From Heterostelium album PN500 (lineage: Eukaryota > Evosea > Eumycetozoa > Acytosteliales > Acytosteliaceae), in NCBI RefSeq assembly GCF_000004825.1, contig NW_008805071.1, forward strand, positions 1,798,001-1,862,000: a stretch of DNA of 64,000 bases, in the 5' to 3' direction. Position numbers and translations under genes: made by a program. The notes under the pieces were generated by a model. That model made no database searches. It worked only from the letters and a program-made list of their open reading frames with translations, and had not been told where the DNA came from. Positions 12,536 through 21,733 of the stretch are shown here, piece after piece. Numbering within the stretch: position 1 is the stretch's first letter; every line of letters begins with the position of its first letter.

Positions 12536-12832
12536 ATAATAAAACATAAAATCATTTTATATATATATTTATCTATTTAAAACCAAATAAATAGTTTTTT
12601 TTTTATTTTGAATCACATCTTCCTTTTTTTTTCTGACCAATTAGTAATAATAAGTATTCAAAGTAATTAATTTGGTTTGTGGATTTTGACTTAGAAGTGT
12701 TTTTGAAGAAAAAGAGAATTAAAAAAAAAGTAATACAAAAAAAAAAGATGGACATATTAAATTTTTGTTTTATTGTGTTACAAATAAAATTGGACTTAGG
12801 CAGAATAGTCGTTTAATTAAATGTTGATTTTT

Positions 12833-13168
12833 TTAGTTATTCTTCACACAGTGATTTTTTGGACATTGTTCATTAGTGGTCTCCATATGTTCATCGGGAG
12901 CGCAGTGAATTACAATTCCGATTCTTGGGCAAGGATGACATGATTGGATTTTACATGGACCGTTTTCAGATGTGACTAAGAACTCACCTAAGTAATTTCA
13001 TATTGGGTTAGTATTTTTTTTTGTTTTTAATAACCTTGGTGTATTACTTAATTACAAACCTTTTGGACAGTCTTTGATTCTGATCTGTGGACATCCTGCA
13101 TCCGGCTCAGCAAAGGTTGCAGACACTAATAAAAGTGAAATCAATACAATACACAGAGTAGTTTTCAT
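12833..13168 (-). CDS. Small secreted cysteine-rich protein (8 Cys)
   Basis: Two minus-strand exons, 13168-13060 and 12987-12833, join in phase 1 to give 87 residues. The first 20 or so residues are a clear signal peptide (MKTTLCIVLISLLLVSATFA) with a likely cut before EPDAGC. The mature chain of about 67 residues has eight Cys, an even number consistent with four disulfides. It is not low-complexity. No named family is recognised; size, secretion signal and Cys content suit an extracellular peptide such as an antimicrobial, signalling or matrix component. It is the first of three such genes within 5.3 kb. Confidence 0.72.
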
Positions 13169-13689
13169 TTTAATTATAATTATGATTAGTTTATTTTTTA
13201 TAATAATTTATAGTTTGAGATTTGAATATTAATGATTTTCTTATTACAGAATTGTTTTGTTATTTATACCATTCTATTCTCTATCTCTTATTTTAAAATT
13301 ATAATAAAACGTTTTATATTTTCATTTTATTCCCATTATTGTTAAAAAGTAGTAAGAATAATACTTTATGACTATTTTTCATAAATATGACGTTTTCCTT
13401 TTTTTATTAATAATATTGATTGTAAACACCCGCACACTTACACACACATTTATTACAACACTCAAGACAAACATTATTGTAATGTTTTATATATTTGAGT
13501 AAAATGAACTTATTGTTAACCAATATCACTTAAATAAATTTGAAAAGAGGGTCTCAAAGTGTGATCGATCTACTTTTTATTTTTATTAATGGGTTGATTT
13601 GCTCTATTTAAAAATAAAATTTTAATAAAAGTTAGCATGATCATATAAAAAACATTGATTCAGACAATTAAACAAAGTTATAATTACTG
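13169..13689. other. Divergent intergenic region
   Basis: 520 bp between the secreted-protein gene and the B-box gene, transcribed away from each other. It is A/T-rich with a TTATTATT-type stretch. Both promoters must lie here, but I can assign no element. Confidence 0.5.
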
Positions 13690-15513
13690 ATGGATACCAC
13701 AATTGAACATATATGTTTACAACACAACAAACATTTTAAATTCATATGTTATGAATGTAATTTATTTTTTTGTTCCAGATGTGTACTTAAGCATAACGGT
13801 CATTCTCTGGATCATATAGAAGATATCAAATCGAGTATTATTACCAATCAAAACAACAACAACAATAACAACAACAACAATATTAGTAATAATAATAACA
13901 TCGTCATAAATGGCGAAACTAATATTAATGGAAGTGATAGTAATAATAATAATAATATTAAATATAATATTCAATCAAGTTTACAAAAGACGTTTGATGT
14001 TACAAAGGCAAAGGTGGTTGCATATAGACAACTCCAACAAACAGAACTTGAGATTTCAAGTAAATTCGCAGAGATACACGATCTTCTTGTTGTCGAGGAA
14101 CACAAACTAAAGAAACCGATCGTCAATGACAAAGACCAATTAGAGCAACAGATTGACAATCATGTCAACGAGATGAAATCACTCAACCATCTAAATTATA
14201 TTAATAATCAATTTTCATTATTGAATAATAATAATAATAATAAGAACAAAAAAGATAACAATAATGATGATAACAGTTCAACATCTTTGACAACAACAAC
14301 CACCACAACCACTACATCCTCCGATACAACTGACAAATATCAATTATCAAATATTATCAATTCAATTTCGCAATCAATCGATTCAAATGATTTCATTCAA
14401 CAAAATATATATACCTTATTTAGTAAGAATAATATCGATAGCATCGTCAGCATCAAAGATATCGATATCTATACACTTTTAAATTTGTATATTAAACACA
14501 ATGCTGAGTACAAACACCAACCGATTCCAAGTGAATTAAAGTTGATTACCAATGAAAAGATAGTTAGTAATATCAAAAAAGATATTCAGCAGTCTTTTAA
14601 ATTGGAGAATGTAAATCAACAACACACTACACCTGCTGTCCAACAACAGAGTCAACTTCAATCCTATATATTCTCGACGGATAAGGAAAGACGTGCAGCA
14701 ATCATAACCATTCCAAATAAAGTGGATAATAACGATGAGTATAGAGTCGACTACTTGGATATCTTGTTTGATAGCAGGTGGGCATACAATTCCGTTGTAG
14801 TCGTGGGCGATTACATCTATCGATTCGGTGGTAGCGATATCCCCAATAACACCTACCAGCTCTACTCTATCAAGAATCGACTGCTTAGTAATCATCTGAT
14901 GAACGGTGTCAATCTGTGCCATTACACATCGGCTTGCTACGATGGAAATGACCACATCTACCTACTGGACGGATACAACCGAATACAGACCACCATAACC
15001 AAATTCAATACGAAAACCAGAGAGTTTGAAAGATTTTCTGTGCTGGAACACACAGACTACCATCACTTAACGTTCTTCTTTAACACAGAGCTATTTGGTA
15101 ACCAAATGTACTCTGTGATTCCACTACACAATAGAATCGTAAGAATTGATCCGGAAACAAAAGCAGTCGTTGATCTACCGATTGACTTTGCAAATAAGGT
15201 TGTACTATCATCGCCGGCTATGTGTACAGATGGTGTCGGTAACATCTACATTCTCTCGGCCAAAGGATTCATCAGAATCAATGTGATTACTCATGAGATC
15301 GAAGATTTACAAGCCACCAACTATAAATCGTTGGAATTCCAGTTGGTTTACTACCAAGCCAACAAAGATGAGAGTTACATCTACTATCTCCAGGGCAAAG
15401 ATTTCAACTATGTCTATTCGGTAGAAAAGAATATTTGGCAAACCATCATGAAAAACGATCAATCAAACCGTGCATTCTGTGCATCTGTACTATTTCAAAT
15501 ATCAAATCAATAA
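13690..15513 (+). CDS. B-box zinc-finger protein with C-terminal beta-propeller-like region
   Basis: A single exon of 607 residues. The N terminus is a B-box type zinc finger: C9, H12, C20, C23, C28 and C31 followed by His residues near 35-42 (CLQHNKHF...CYEC...CSRCVLKH...H). Asn-rich low-complexity runs and a predicted coiled-coil region (about 95-150) follow. The last 270 residues have repeated blade-like beta units (for example YIYRFGGSD, HIYLLDGYN, NIYILSAKG), resembling a degenerate Kelch propeller. This B-box plus coiled coil plus propeller layout is a large expanded family in dictyostelids with mostly unknown roles; relatives elsewhere are TRIM-like, but no RING finger is present here. 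Confidence 0.8.
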   Translation: MDTTIEHICLQHNKHFKFICYECNLFFCSRCVLKHNGHSLDHIEDIKSSIITNQNNNNNNNNNNISNNNNIVINGETNINGSDSNNNNNIKYNIQSSLQKTFDVTKAKVVAYRQLQQTELEISSKFAEIHDLLVVEEHKLKKPIVNDKDQLEQQIDNHVNEMKSLNHLNYINNQFSLLNNNNNNKNKKDNNNDDNSSTSLTTTTTTTTTSSDTTDKYQLSNIINSISQSIDSNDFIQQNIYTLFSKNNIDSIVSIKDIDIYTLLNLYIKHNAEYKHQPIPSELKLITNEKIVSNIKKDIQQSFKLENVNQQHTTPAVQQQSQLQSYIFSTDKERRAAIITIPNKVDNNDEYRVDYLDILFDSRWAYNSVVVVGDYIYRFGGSDIPNNTYQLYSIKNRLLSNHLMNGVNLCHYTSACYDGNDHIYLLDGYNRIQTTITKFNTKTREFERFSVLEHTDYHHLTFFFNTELFGNQMYSVIPLHNRIVRIDPETKAVVDLPIDFANKVVLSSPAMCTDGVGNIYILSAKGFIRINVITHEIEDLQATNYKSLEFQLVYYQANKDESYIYYLQGKDFNYVYSVEKNIWQTIMKNDQSNRAFCASVLFQISNQ

Positions 15514-15576
15514 ACACAACTAATTTGTAAAATATAATGCTGTTAAATATTTCTATTTGATGAGAATACTAATAAA

Positions 15577-15705
15577 TAATCGAAAGAAAGAATCGGTATT
15601 AATTCGAAACTTGTATTCAAAGCTTCAACAAGATATAAGGTAGAAGGATCAGTAAATGATTTTGAGTCAATTCCGTTTCAATTTGAATCAGGCGCAACCT
15701 ACAGG
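15577..15705 (+). pseudogene. Short coding-like fragment, unidentified
   Basis: An open stretch of about 42 codons between a TAA and a GTATAG donor-like site encodes balanced, non-repetitive protein (SKLVFKASTRYKVEGSVNDF in the middle) with codon use like that of real exons. It has no ATG and no obvious partner exon on either side, and lies just downstream of the B-box gene. It is probably the remnant of a decayed gene or an unlinked exon. I cannot assign a family. Confidence 0.3.
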
Positions 15706-16433
15706 TATAGTCTTTATTAAATCTTTAGTTCTTTTTTTATTTTATTTTTAAATATTATAAGATCAGTTTTATTATTTTATATTTTATTTTTGCTTTTTAA
15801 ATATATTATTCTCCTTTACTAACAAATTCTAAGTCAAATAGATATTTCTCTGGCCATATGGGTTAAAATCCCACCCATGTTTGGACTGTTATTATTATTA
15901 TTATTATTTATTTGTTTATTTATTTTTTATGTCACTATTATCCTCCCTTTCTTTTCTTTTACATCTAATAAATAATCAAAATTAAATTTGTTTTTCGAAA
16001 AAATTATGTATTCATTTCAAGTTAGTTCCAATAATTAATGACTACATGTTGTCCAGTTTTTTAAGATACATTTGTATTTTAATTTATTAACTACAAAAGT
16101 GTGATGGATTTATTTATTCTCGGAAGAATATAACTCTGTAATAATAGTAGGTCATTAAGATAATTAATTTAAATAAATATGAACTCTTTTTAACTAACTG
16201 TTTTTTTATATATATTTAGATATTATTTAATTTAACATCAGTAAGTAACTCTATATAAATTTAACCCTCCCCCATTATTATTGTTTCAGTTTTTTTAAAA
16301 AATGAATTGTAAATTGTTTGATAAAAATAATTTAATATTTAATATTAAATTTTATTAATAAATAAAAACCATATATAACAAGAATGAACTATTGTTCAAT
16401 CATTTAAATATAGAACTAAAAACATTCTAAAGA
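15706..16433. other. Intergenic, A/T-rich
   Basis: Mostly T-rich and ATT-repeat DNA. A small hairpin-forming stretch at 15858-15878 has the arms ATGGGT and ACCCAT. No gene is visible until the small secreted protein at 16434. Confidence 0.5.
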
Positions 16434-17050
16434 ATGAATTCTAAAACATTAACTATTGTAGTTTTAATTTTTGCCTTCATATGCTTTGCTTCTCTTGTAA
16501 TGGCAAAATCAGAAGACATCCGTAAGAATTAACTTTATGAACAAACCAATCATTTATTTTATTAAAACAAAAATTGTTTTTTTTTAAACCTTTAAGAAAT
16601 TTATTGTGAATCCATTACAAACATCGATGATTGTAATAGTAACAGTCATTGCGGGTGGAACAGTCGAGTGGAGGAGTGCTTTTTTTCTGGTAATTATTAA
16701 TAAACGAAGACCTTTGTCTTAATCCCGCAAAGCAATGCAAATATCAAAAATTTTCCCAAGCTTTGAAAACACACCAATAATAAAAATATTTTATTCAAAC
16801 TCTCAAGTCTCAACTTAATTTGGTAATTAGGCTAAAAACAAAAGTTTAATATTTTGTCTAGTTTGTAAACTGATCTTGTGATAATCTAAATTTAATTAAG
16901 GTCAATAATTAAAGTGATATTAATGCTTTTTTATGAATAAATAAAATTTTATTTATGTTATGAAGAGGATGATCCAAAGATTATTGGATTTTTGGTAAAA
17001 AAATAGATTGTGGGGCAATGAAAGACACAAAATGTTTGAATGAAAAATAA
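16434..17050 (+). CDS. Small secreted cysteine-rich protein (6 Cys)
   Basis: Exons 16434-16521 and 16597-16689 encode a signal peptide (MNSKTLTIVVLIFAFICFAS...) and a Cys-rich chain containing CNSNSHCGW. Read straight on, exon 2 stops at 16700 (63 residues). A GTAATT donor at 16690 and a TAG acceptor at 17004-17006 would add exon 3, 17007-17050, in correct phase. That gives 74 residues and six Cys instead of four after the signal peptide. I prefer the three-exon form because the phase fits and the added tail is Cys-bearing, though the 317 bp intron is long for this genome. The C...C...CGW...C spacing faintly recalls PSI/plexin-repeat modules. Function unknown; probably extracellular. Confidence 0.6.
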
Positions 17051-17256
17051 ATAAATATTTTTAATATATAATATCTATAGAATTGGTTGGTTGGTTGGTT
17101 GGTTTATGATTGGATTTGTGGATTGGGAGGTGTGAATATGATCAACAATTAACTTGACATCATCGTTGAGGTTGATTCACTTGAATTGAACTCTTGGTTT
17201 AAAAAGATCAATTAATCAGTTTGAGTGGTTTTAGATTGGACATTGAAAAGTAGTAA

Positions 17257-17550
17257 ACCAATTATAAGTACATTACATCAACCTTGACAAACAATGAGAT
17301 AAAGCATGATTTCCTTTATAAAGGAGACCTCAGTGTTGAAAATATTAAGTACCTATTGTGTTCAAGGTGTCCGAACCAACCTTTGTTATTTGGGTTGGAT
17401 TCAATTCTTAAATTGGATTTAAATCGGATTCCTACACAGGAAACTTTTCAATTTCAATTGAAAAACCACCTCATCCATTTTTTTAAGTGGATAGACTTAG
17501 ATAAATTGTTAAAATCAAAAAGTTTGAGTGAAAATGACTCATTCCCGTAG
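17257..17550 (+). pseudogene. Coding-like fragment without a start, unidentified
   Basis: A frame open from just after a TAA at 17254-17256 to the TAG at 17548-17550 encodes about 97 residues of normal, non-repetitive composition, including ENIKYLLCSRCPNQPLLFGL and a helical Lys/Leu-rich end. There is no in-frame ATG near the beginning and no convincing acceptor site. The VENIKYLL stretch looks like the helix of an ankyrin-type repeat as seen in large dictyostelid families, but one unit is too little to be sure. It is probably a relic or a single exon. Confidence 0.3.
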
Positions 17551-17879
17551 AGTTTCTACCTCCACCATATTAAAATATCTTTAAAAATAATTAAATTTTT
17601 TTTTAAATCTTGGTACTGTCTTTTAAGAGTATACTGAATAAACAATATGTTTTTTATATCCAAGACTTTAATAAATTAACTATAACTAATATTAATATTA
17701 TTGAAAAAAATTATAAACTTAGTTTAACTCATAGAATAAGGCCCATACAACAAGACTATATAAAAATTAATAGTTTTTAAATATTTAATTTAAATATTTT
17801 TCAAAGACACCTTTTTATTGATTATATTGTTTGTGTAAAAAGTTAGATTTGTCAAACATAATATAATGGTATAACTCTT
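17551..17879. other. Intergenic, no gene seen
   Basis: 330 bp of A/T-rich DNA between the fragment and the minus-strand secreted peptide gene. Nothing recognisable. Confidence 0.5.
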
Positions 17880-18083
17880 TCATTTTGGACATGAAAACCA
17901 ACACTTATTAAATATATCATTGCACTTGTCAACATTTGACTTTCCTAATCTATTTACACAAGAAACCCAGTCAGAATCACATTGTTGTCTGCAAGTACGA
18001 AGCGTTTCTAGGACATTTCCAAACACCAAAGAAACCATTAAAAATATTATAAAACTAAAAACTATTGTAGCAAAGATTTTCAT
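17880..18083 (-). CDS. Small secreted peptide with symmetric C-x3-C helical-hairpin spacing
   Basis: A single-exon gene of 67 residues. Residues 1-22 form a signal peptide (MKIFATIVFSFIIFLMVSLV). The mature part has six Cys with spacing C-x3-C-x6-C-x11-C-x6-C-x3-C, a mirror-symmetric layout. Paired C-x3-C motifs are the hallmark of alpha-hairpinin peptides, two antiparallel helices locked by disulfides, known in plants as antimicrobial peptides and protease inhibitors. Similarity here is of spacing only. It lies near two other small secreted Cys-rich genes. Likely role: extracellular peptide of unknown target. Confidence 0.65.
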   Translation of the reverse strand: MKIFATIVFSFIIFLMVSLVFGNVLETLRTCRQQCDSDWVSCVNRLGKSNVDKCNDIFNKCWFSCPK

Positions 18084-18353
18084 TTTGTATTTAAATAAAT
18101 ATTAAAATGAATGTCAGTATATACAATAAATTTATTTGTAAATAAATAAACAATTTAAAATCAACAACCAATCGCAGAATTTGAATATTTCGAATTTTCA
18201 AATTAATTTTTATTTTATTATTTAAAAAAAAAACGAGCGATTATAACGGTCAAATCTTTAAATTAATTTGCTTTTTAATAAATTGATATATTTAGTTGTA
18301 TAACAATAGTTATTTTATTTTATTTTTGTTAATATGTTTTTTGTTGTCAACTA

Positions 18354-19967
18354 ATGAATAAAGTTGAATCAAATATGACACCAACAACAATCACTACAAC
18401 TACAACTACAACCACAAATACATGTAAAGAATTATCTTTAAAGCGATCTAGATTAGATTTCGAAGATATTAGTATCGTTATACATGAACATGTTGAAAAG
18501 AATAATAGTAATATCAACAATGATAATGATGATAGTTATAATAATTGTGCAATAGTTGTATATAATGAAAATAATAAAGATAGTGACTATGATGAAGAAG
18601 ATGAAGACGAAGAGGAAGATGAAAATGAAAATGAAGATGTCGAAATGAATAACAACGATCTACAGGATTTTAGTTGCGAAAGTGTAAGTGGAAGTGACAG
18701 TGACTATCAAACAGAATCTGAAATGGAGGAGGAGGAAGATGATCATTTCGATTTCGTTCCAGAGGAAGAAGAGGTAGACGAGCCAGAGGTGGATATCTAC
18801 GATGACATACACTTTGGTAATAAAAGGAAATCGAATCGACTGAACAACAGCGAGAAGCAGACGTTGGACGACAATCTCTTGGTCAAGAACGATGTTTGCT
18901 ACAAGCAGACAGCCGATCCAAAAAGAACGTTTGGTTGTCCCTACAAATCGTGTGACAAAGCATTCAATAGAATCGGAAAGTTGGAAAATCACATACGTAC
19001 ACACACCGGTGAGCGTCCCTATCAATGCACATACGACGGCTGTAACAAGTCATTCAGTAGATCACACCACTTGAAATACCATATGCGTTCGCACACCGGT
19101 GAACATCCATTCCGCTGCGATCACGTCGGTTGTGGCATCAGCTTTGTGCTGAAACATCAACTGAACATGCATGTTCGATGTCAGCATCTCCAGGAGAAAC
19201 CATACAAATGTGAGTTTGACACTGCCACCTGTCAGCTGTCGTTCCACAAGCACAATCAGCTGAAACGTCACGTTGCAACCGTACATCTTAAACAGCTGCC
19301 GTACGAGTGTACCTATGAGGGTTGCAAGTCGCGATTCACCTATCCCGCGCACCTCAAGAATCACATCAACAGCTGTCACACCAAAGACGCCAAACATCTC
19401 TGTGTGGAGGAGGGATGTTTCCAGAAGTTCTACACTCACCACGAACTTCACAAACACATCAAGTCTGCGCATCCAATGGCGAAGCAACATCAGTGTCCAC
19501 AGTGTCCAAAGACATTCAAGACAGCAAAGGCACTGCGACTGCACTCTGCTACACACGTGCCAATCGATGAACGCTACAACTTCCCATGTACCTACGAAGG
19601 ATGTCTACGTGTGTACACCAAGAAATCCAATCTAGACAGTCACATCAAGCAATTCCATATCGGTGAGGAATGGATATGCAAACATCTTATTCCACTCAAA
19701 GACAAAGTTAAATCGAAATCAAAGTCGAAATCAAAGTCATCGACTCTAGCAGAGACTCCAACAACTGCTGAAGGATCAAGTGATAAAGCAGAGGAAATGA
19801 TTAAAGATGAAAATGAATTGGTGGAATGTGGACAAGTGTTTATGTCAAAGACCGCATGGAAACGACATACTTTAAATTTACACAATGGACAACCAAAGAT
19901 CAGACAACCAAAGAAATCTAAAGTTGATAAGGTCTATGACGCACTAGTTGGTAGTAGTAAAGTTTAA
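18354..19967 (+). CDS. gtf3a: TFIIIA-like protein with nine C2H2 zinc fingers
   Basis: A single exon of 537 residues. An Asn/Asp/Glu-rich acidic N terminus (about 1-175) precedes eight consecutive C2H2 fingers starting near residue 194 (first finger CPYKSCDKAF, then TGERPYQC and TGEHPFRC linkers). After a Lys/Ser linker (KSKSKSKSKSS) comes a ninth finger (ECGQVFMSKTAWKRHTLNLH). Nine fingers with short C-x4-5-C spacing and few TGEKP linkers after finger 3 are characteristic of transcription factor IIIA, which binds the 5S rRNA gene and 5S RNA and recruits TFIIIC for RNA polymerase III. A separated final finger is also common in non-animal TFIIIA. The long acidic head is unusual. A generic nine-finger factor remains possible. 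Confidence 0.75.
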   Translation: MNKVESNMTPTTITTTTTTTTNTCKELSLKRSRLDFEDISIVIHEHVEKNNSNINNDNDDSYNNCAIVVYNENNKDSDYDEEDEDEEEDENENEDVEMNNNDLQDFSCESVSGSDSDYQTESEMEEEEDDHFDFVPEEEEVDEPEVDIYDDIHFGNKRKSNRLNNSEKQTLDDNLLVKNDVCYKQTADPKRTFGCPYKSCDKAFNRIGKLENHIRTHTGERPYQCTYDGCNKSFSRSHHLKYHMRSHTGEHPFRCDHVGCGISFVLKHQLNMHVRCQHLQEKPYKCEFDTATCQLSFHKHNQLKRHVATVHLKQLPYECTYEGCKSRFTYPAHLKNHINSCHTKDAKHLCVEEGCFQKFYTHHELHKHIKSAHPMAKQHQCPQCPKTFKTAKALRLHSATHVPIDERYNFPCTYEGCLRVYTKKSNLDSHIKQFHIGEEWICKHLIPLKDKVKSKSKSKSKSSTLAETPTTAEGSSDKAEEMIKDENELVECGQVFMSKTAWKRHTLNLHNGQPKIRQPKKSKVDKVYDALVGSSKV

Positions 19968-20415
19968 AAATATTTATATTTATATTTTCCTTTTTTTTTA
20001 TTGTATTTATAGTCAAATAATAATAAATCTTACTTATTCTTATCAAAATGGTTGATGGGGCAGTCAATCAAAAACAACATTTTTTTTTATTCAACAGAAG
20101 TTCCATTTTCAGATAAACAACACTCCTATTGTATGACCAACATTTTTTTATTTTTTTATTCTATTAGCTATTAGATGTTTATTATTAGTATGATTATATT
20201 TTTTATTAAATATAAATAAATTGATTTTTCCTTTTTTTGTATTTATAGTCAATAATAATAAATCTTACTTATTCTTATCAAAATGGGGTGGTGGGTTGAT
20301 CGAGGCTTTCAATCAAAAATAATGATAAAAAAAAAACAAAAATCTTGAAACCATTTTTTTTTAATTAAAACTAAAATAAGTCAGGTGATTTTTAATTTAT
20401 TTAGATTATTAAAAA
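19968..20415. other. Intergenic spacer with an imperfect direct duplication
   Basis: Between the TFIIIA-like gene and the PDI-like gene. Apart from the direct repeat listed separately, it holds T and A runs only. Confidence 0.6.
20003..20286 (+). repeat. Direct repeat pair of about 48 bp
   Basis: A segment beginning GTATTTATAGTCAA and ending CTTATCAAAATGG occurs at 20003-20051 and again at 20239-20286 with a single one-base length difference. Both copies are preceded by TTTTTCCTTTTTTT-like sequence and followed, less exactly, by GG-rich DNA and CAATCAAAAA. It is a local duplication within the spacer. The first copy sits where the TFIIIA-like mRNA should end, so it may contain its 3' processing signal. 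Confidence 0.85.
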
Positions 20416-21486
20416 ATGACAACAAATAGATATTGTATATTATTAATAGTTGTAGCTTTAGCATTGCTTTCAACTTCTCAAACAGTCAGTGCCAAGGTAT
20501 TTGACTATGAAGAGAACAATGTGATTGTTACCAATGGAAAGTCAATTGATTCTCTCATTAAGAGTACAAAAGATGTTGTTGTTTATTTCTATACAAGTAA
20601 GTTAAAACCTATCGTAAATCAATTCCTTTATAAAACCAATATTAATGTTGACCAATCAATTATGAATAGAGACAAAAGAATCTGAAAAGTTTATGAATTC
20701 ATTCCTAAAGATTTCATCACAGTTCAATGATGATGGATCATCCGTAAGATTCGTTGTAATCGATTTAGAAAAAGATTTCGCAACCAGATCGAAATATGAA
20801 ATTCAAGATCCAATCACAATTGTTTATTACAAGTAGGTAAAAAGAATCAACAACACACTTTGATATTGAGAGAAATCTAATCTTTTTTATTTTTACTACA
20901 TTTTCTTTAAGGAATGGTCAAGCACTATCAGATTTCATACTTCCAAAAAGTGCAGGATCCTTAAAATCATTTGTTGAAAACCCTTTGGCACCAATTCCAG
21001 TGATTCCAGGACCAGGTTCATGGAACAAAATCGATTCACAAGTCTACCATTTGACAAAGCGTAACTTTACTCAATTCATTCAGACCCATCCAAAGACTTT
21101 GGTTATGTTCTACAGTCCAGGTTGTGGTCACTGTGAACGTATGAAGCCAGCCTACGCTGAAGCATCGATCACCGTTCAGAAAGAGCATCTCGGTGATTTC
21201 GCCGCCTACGACTGTAACTCTGAGATGTCGATTTGCGAGAAATACAAAATCAAAGGTTTCCCAACAGCCATCTACTTCCACAACGCAAAAGAAAGCGCAC
21301 AGTATACAGGTGATAGAACTGTTGACGATATGGTCGAATGGTTCAGAAAGTAAGTATAATCAATATTATTATTATTTTAATATTAAGCTAAACATCGTCA
21401 AACTAATATTAATTTATTTTTTTAATTTTAGTCCATCAATTCCATCACCATCCCAAAAGAAAAAACAAGTTGACAGAGAACTTTAA
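20416..21486 (+). CDS. Protein disulfide isomerase-like ER protein (two thioredoxin folds, one CGHC)
   Basis: Exons 20416-20596, 20670-20832, 20912-21349 and 21432-21486 join in phase to give 278 residues. An N-terminal signal peptide (about 1-26) is followed by a thioredoxin-like domain without CxxC (about 27-138). A second thioredoxin domain carries the redox motif CGHC at about 186-189 (YSPGCGHCERMKP) and the cis-Pro context KGFPTAIYF. The C terminus is DREL, close to but not matching the usual K/HDEL ER-retrieval signal. Family members oxidise and isomerise disulfides in the ER. The layout, inactive domain then active domain, resembles a reduced PDIA5-type protein. Confidence 0.85.
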
Positions 21487-21733
21487 TTAAACAAATAATT
21501 TAATTAATAAATAAATAAATAAAAAGTAAAATAATGAAATCACTTTGCAAGTTATTGTTCACTTTTCCCCAAGGTGGCGAACCAATTCTCTGAAAAAACA
21601 AAAAAAAATTATATTTTTAGTTTTATGGATTACGCTTGCATCAGTTGTTTGATTAAAAATCATTAATTTGATTATTATTATTATTATTAAATTCAATATT
21701 GTTACAAAATATATTATAAATAGATAAATTTAA

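Noticed and set aside
15862-15880. T-arm-like sequence GGGTTAAAATCCC, possible tRNA 3' half
   Set aside because: The loop lacks the invariant TTC, and no D-arm, anticodon arm or matching acceptor strand lies in the preceding 70 bases.
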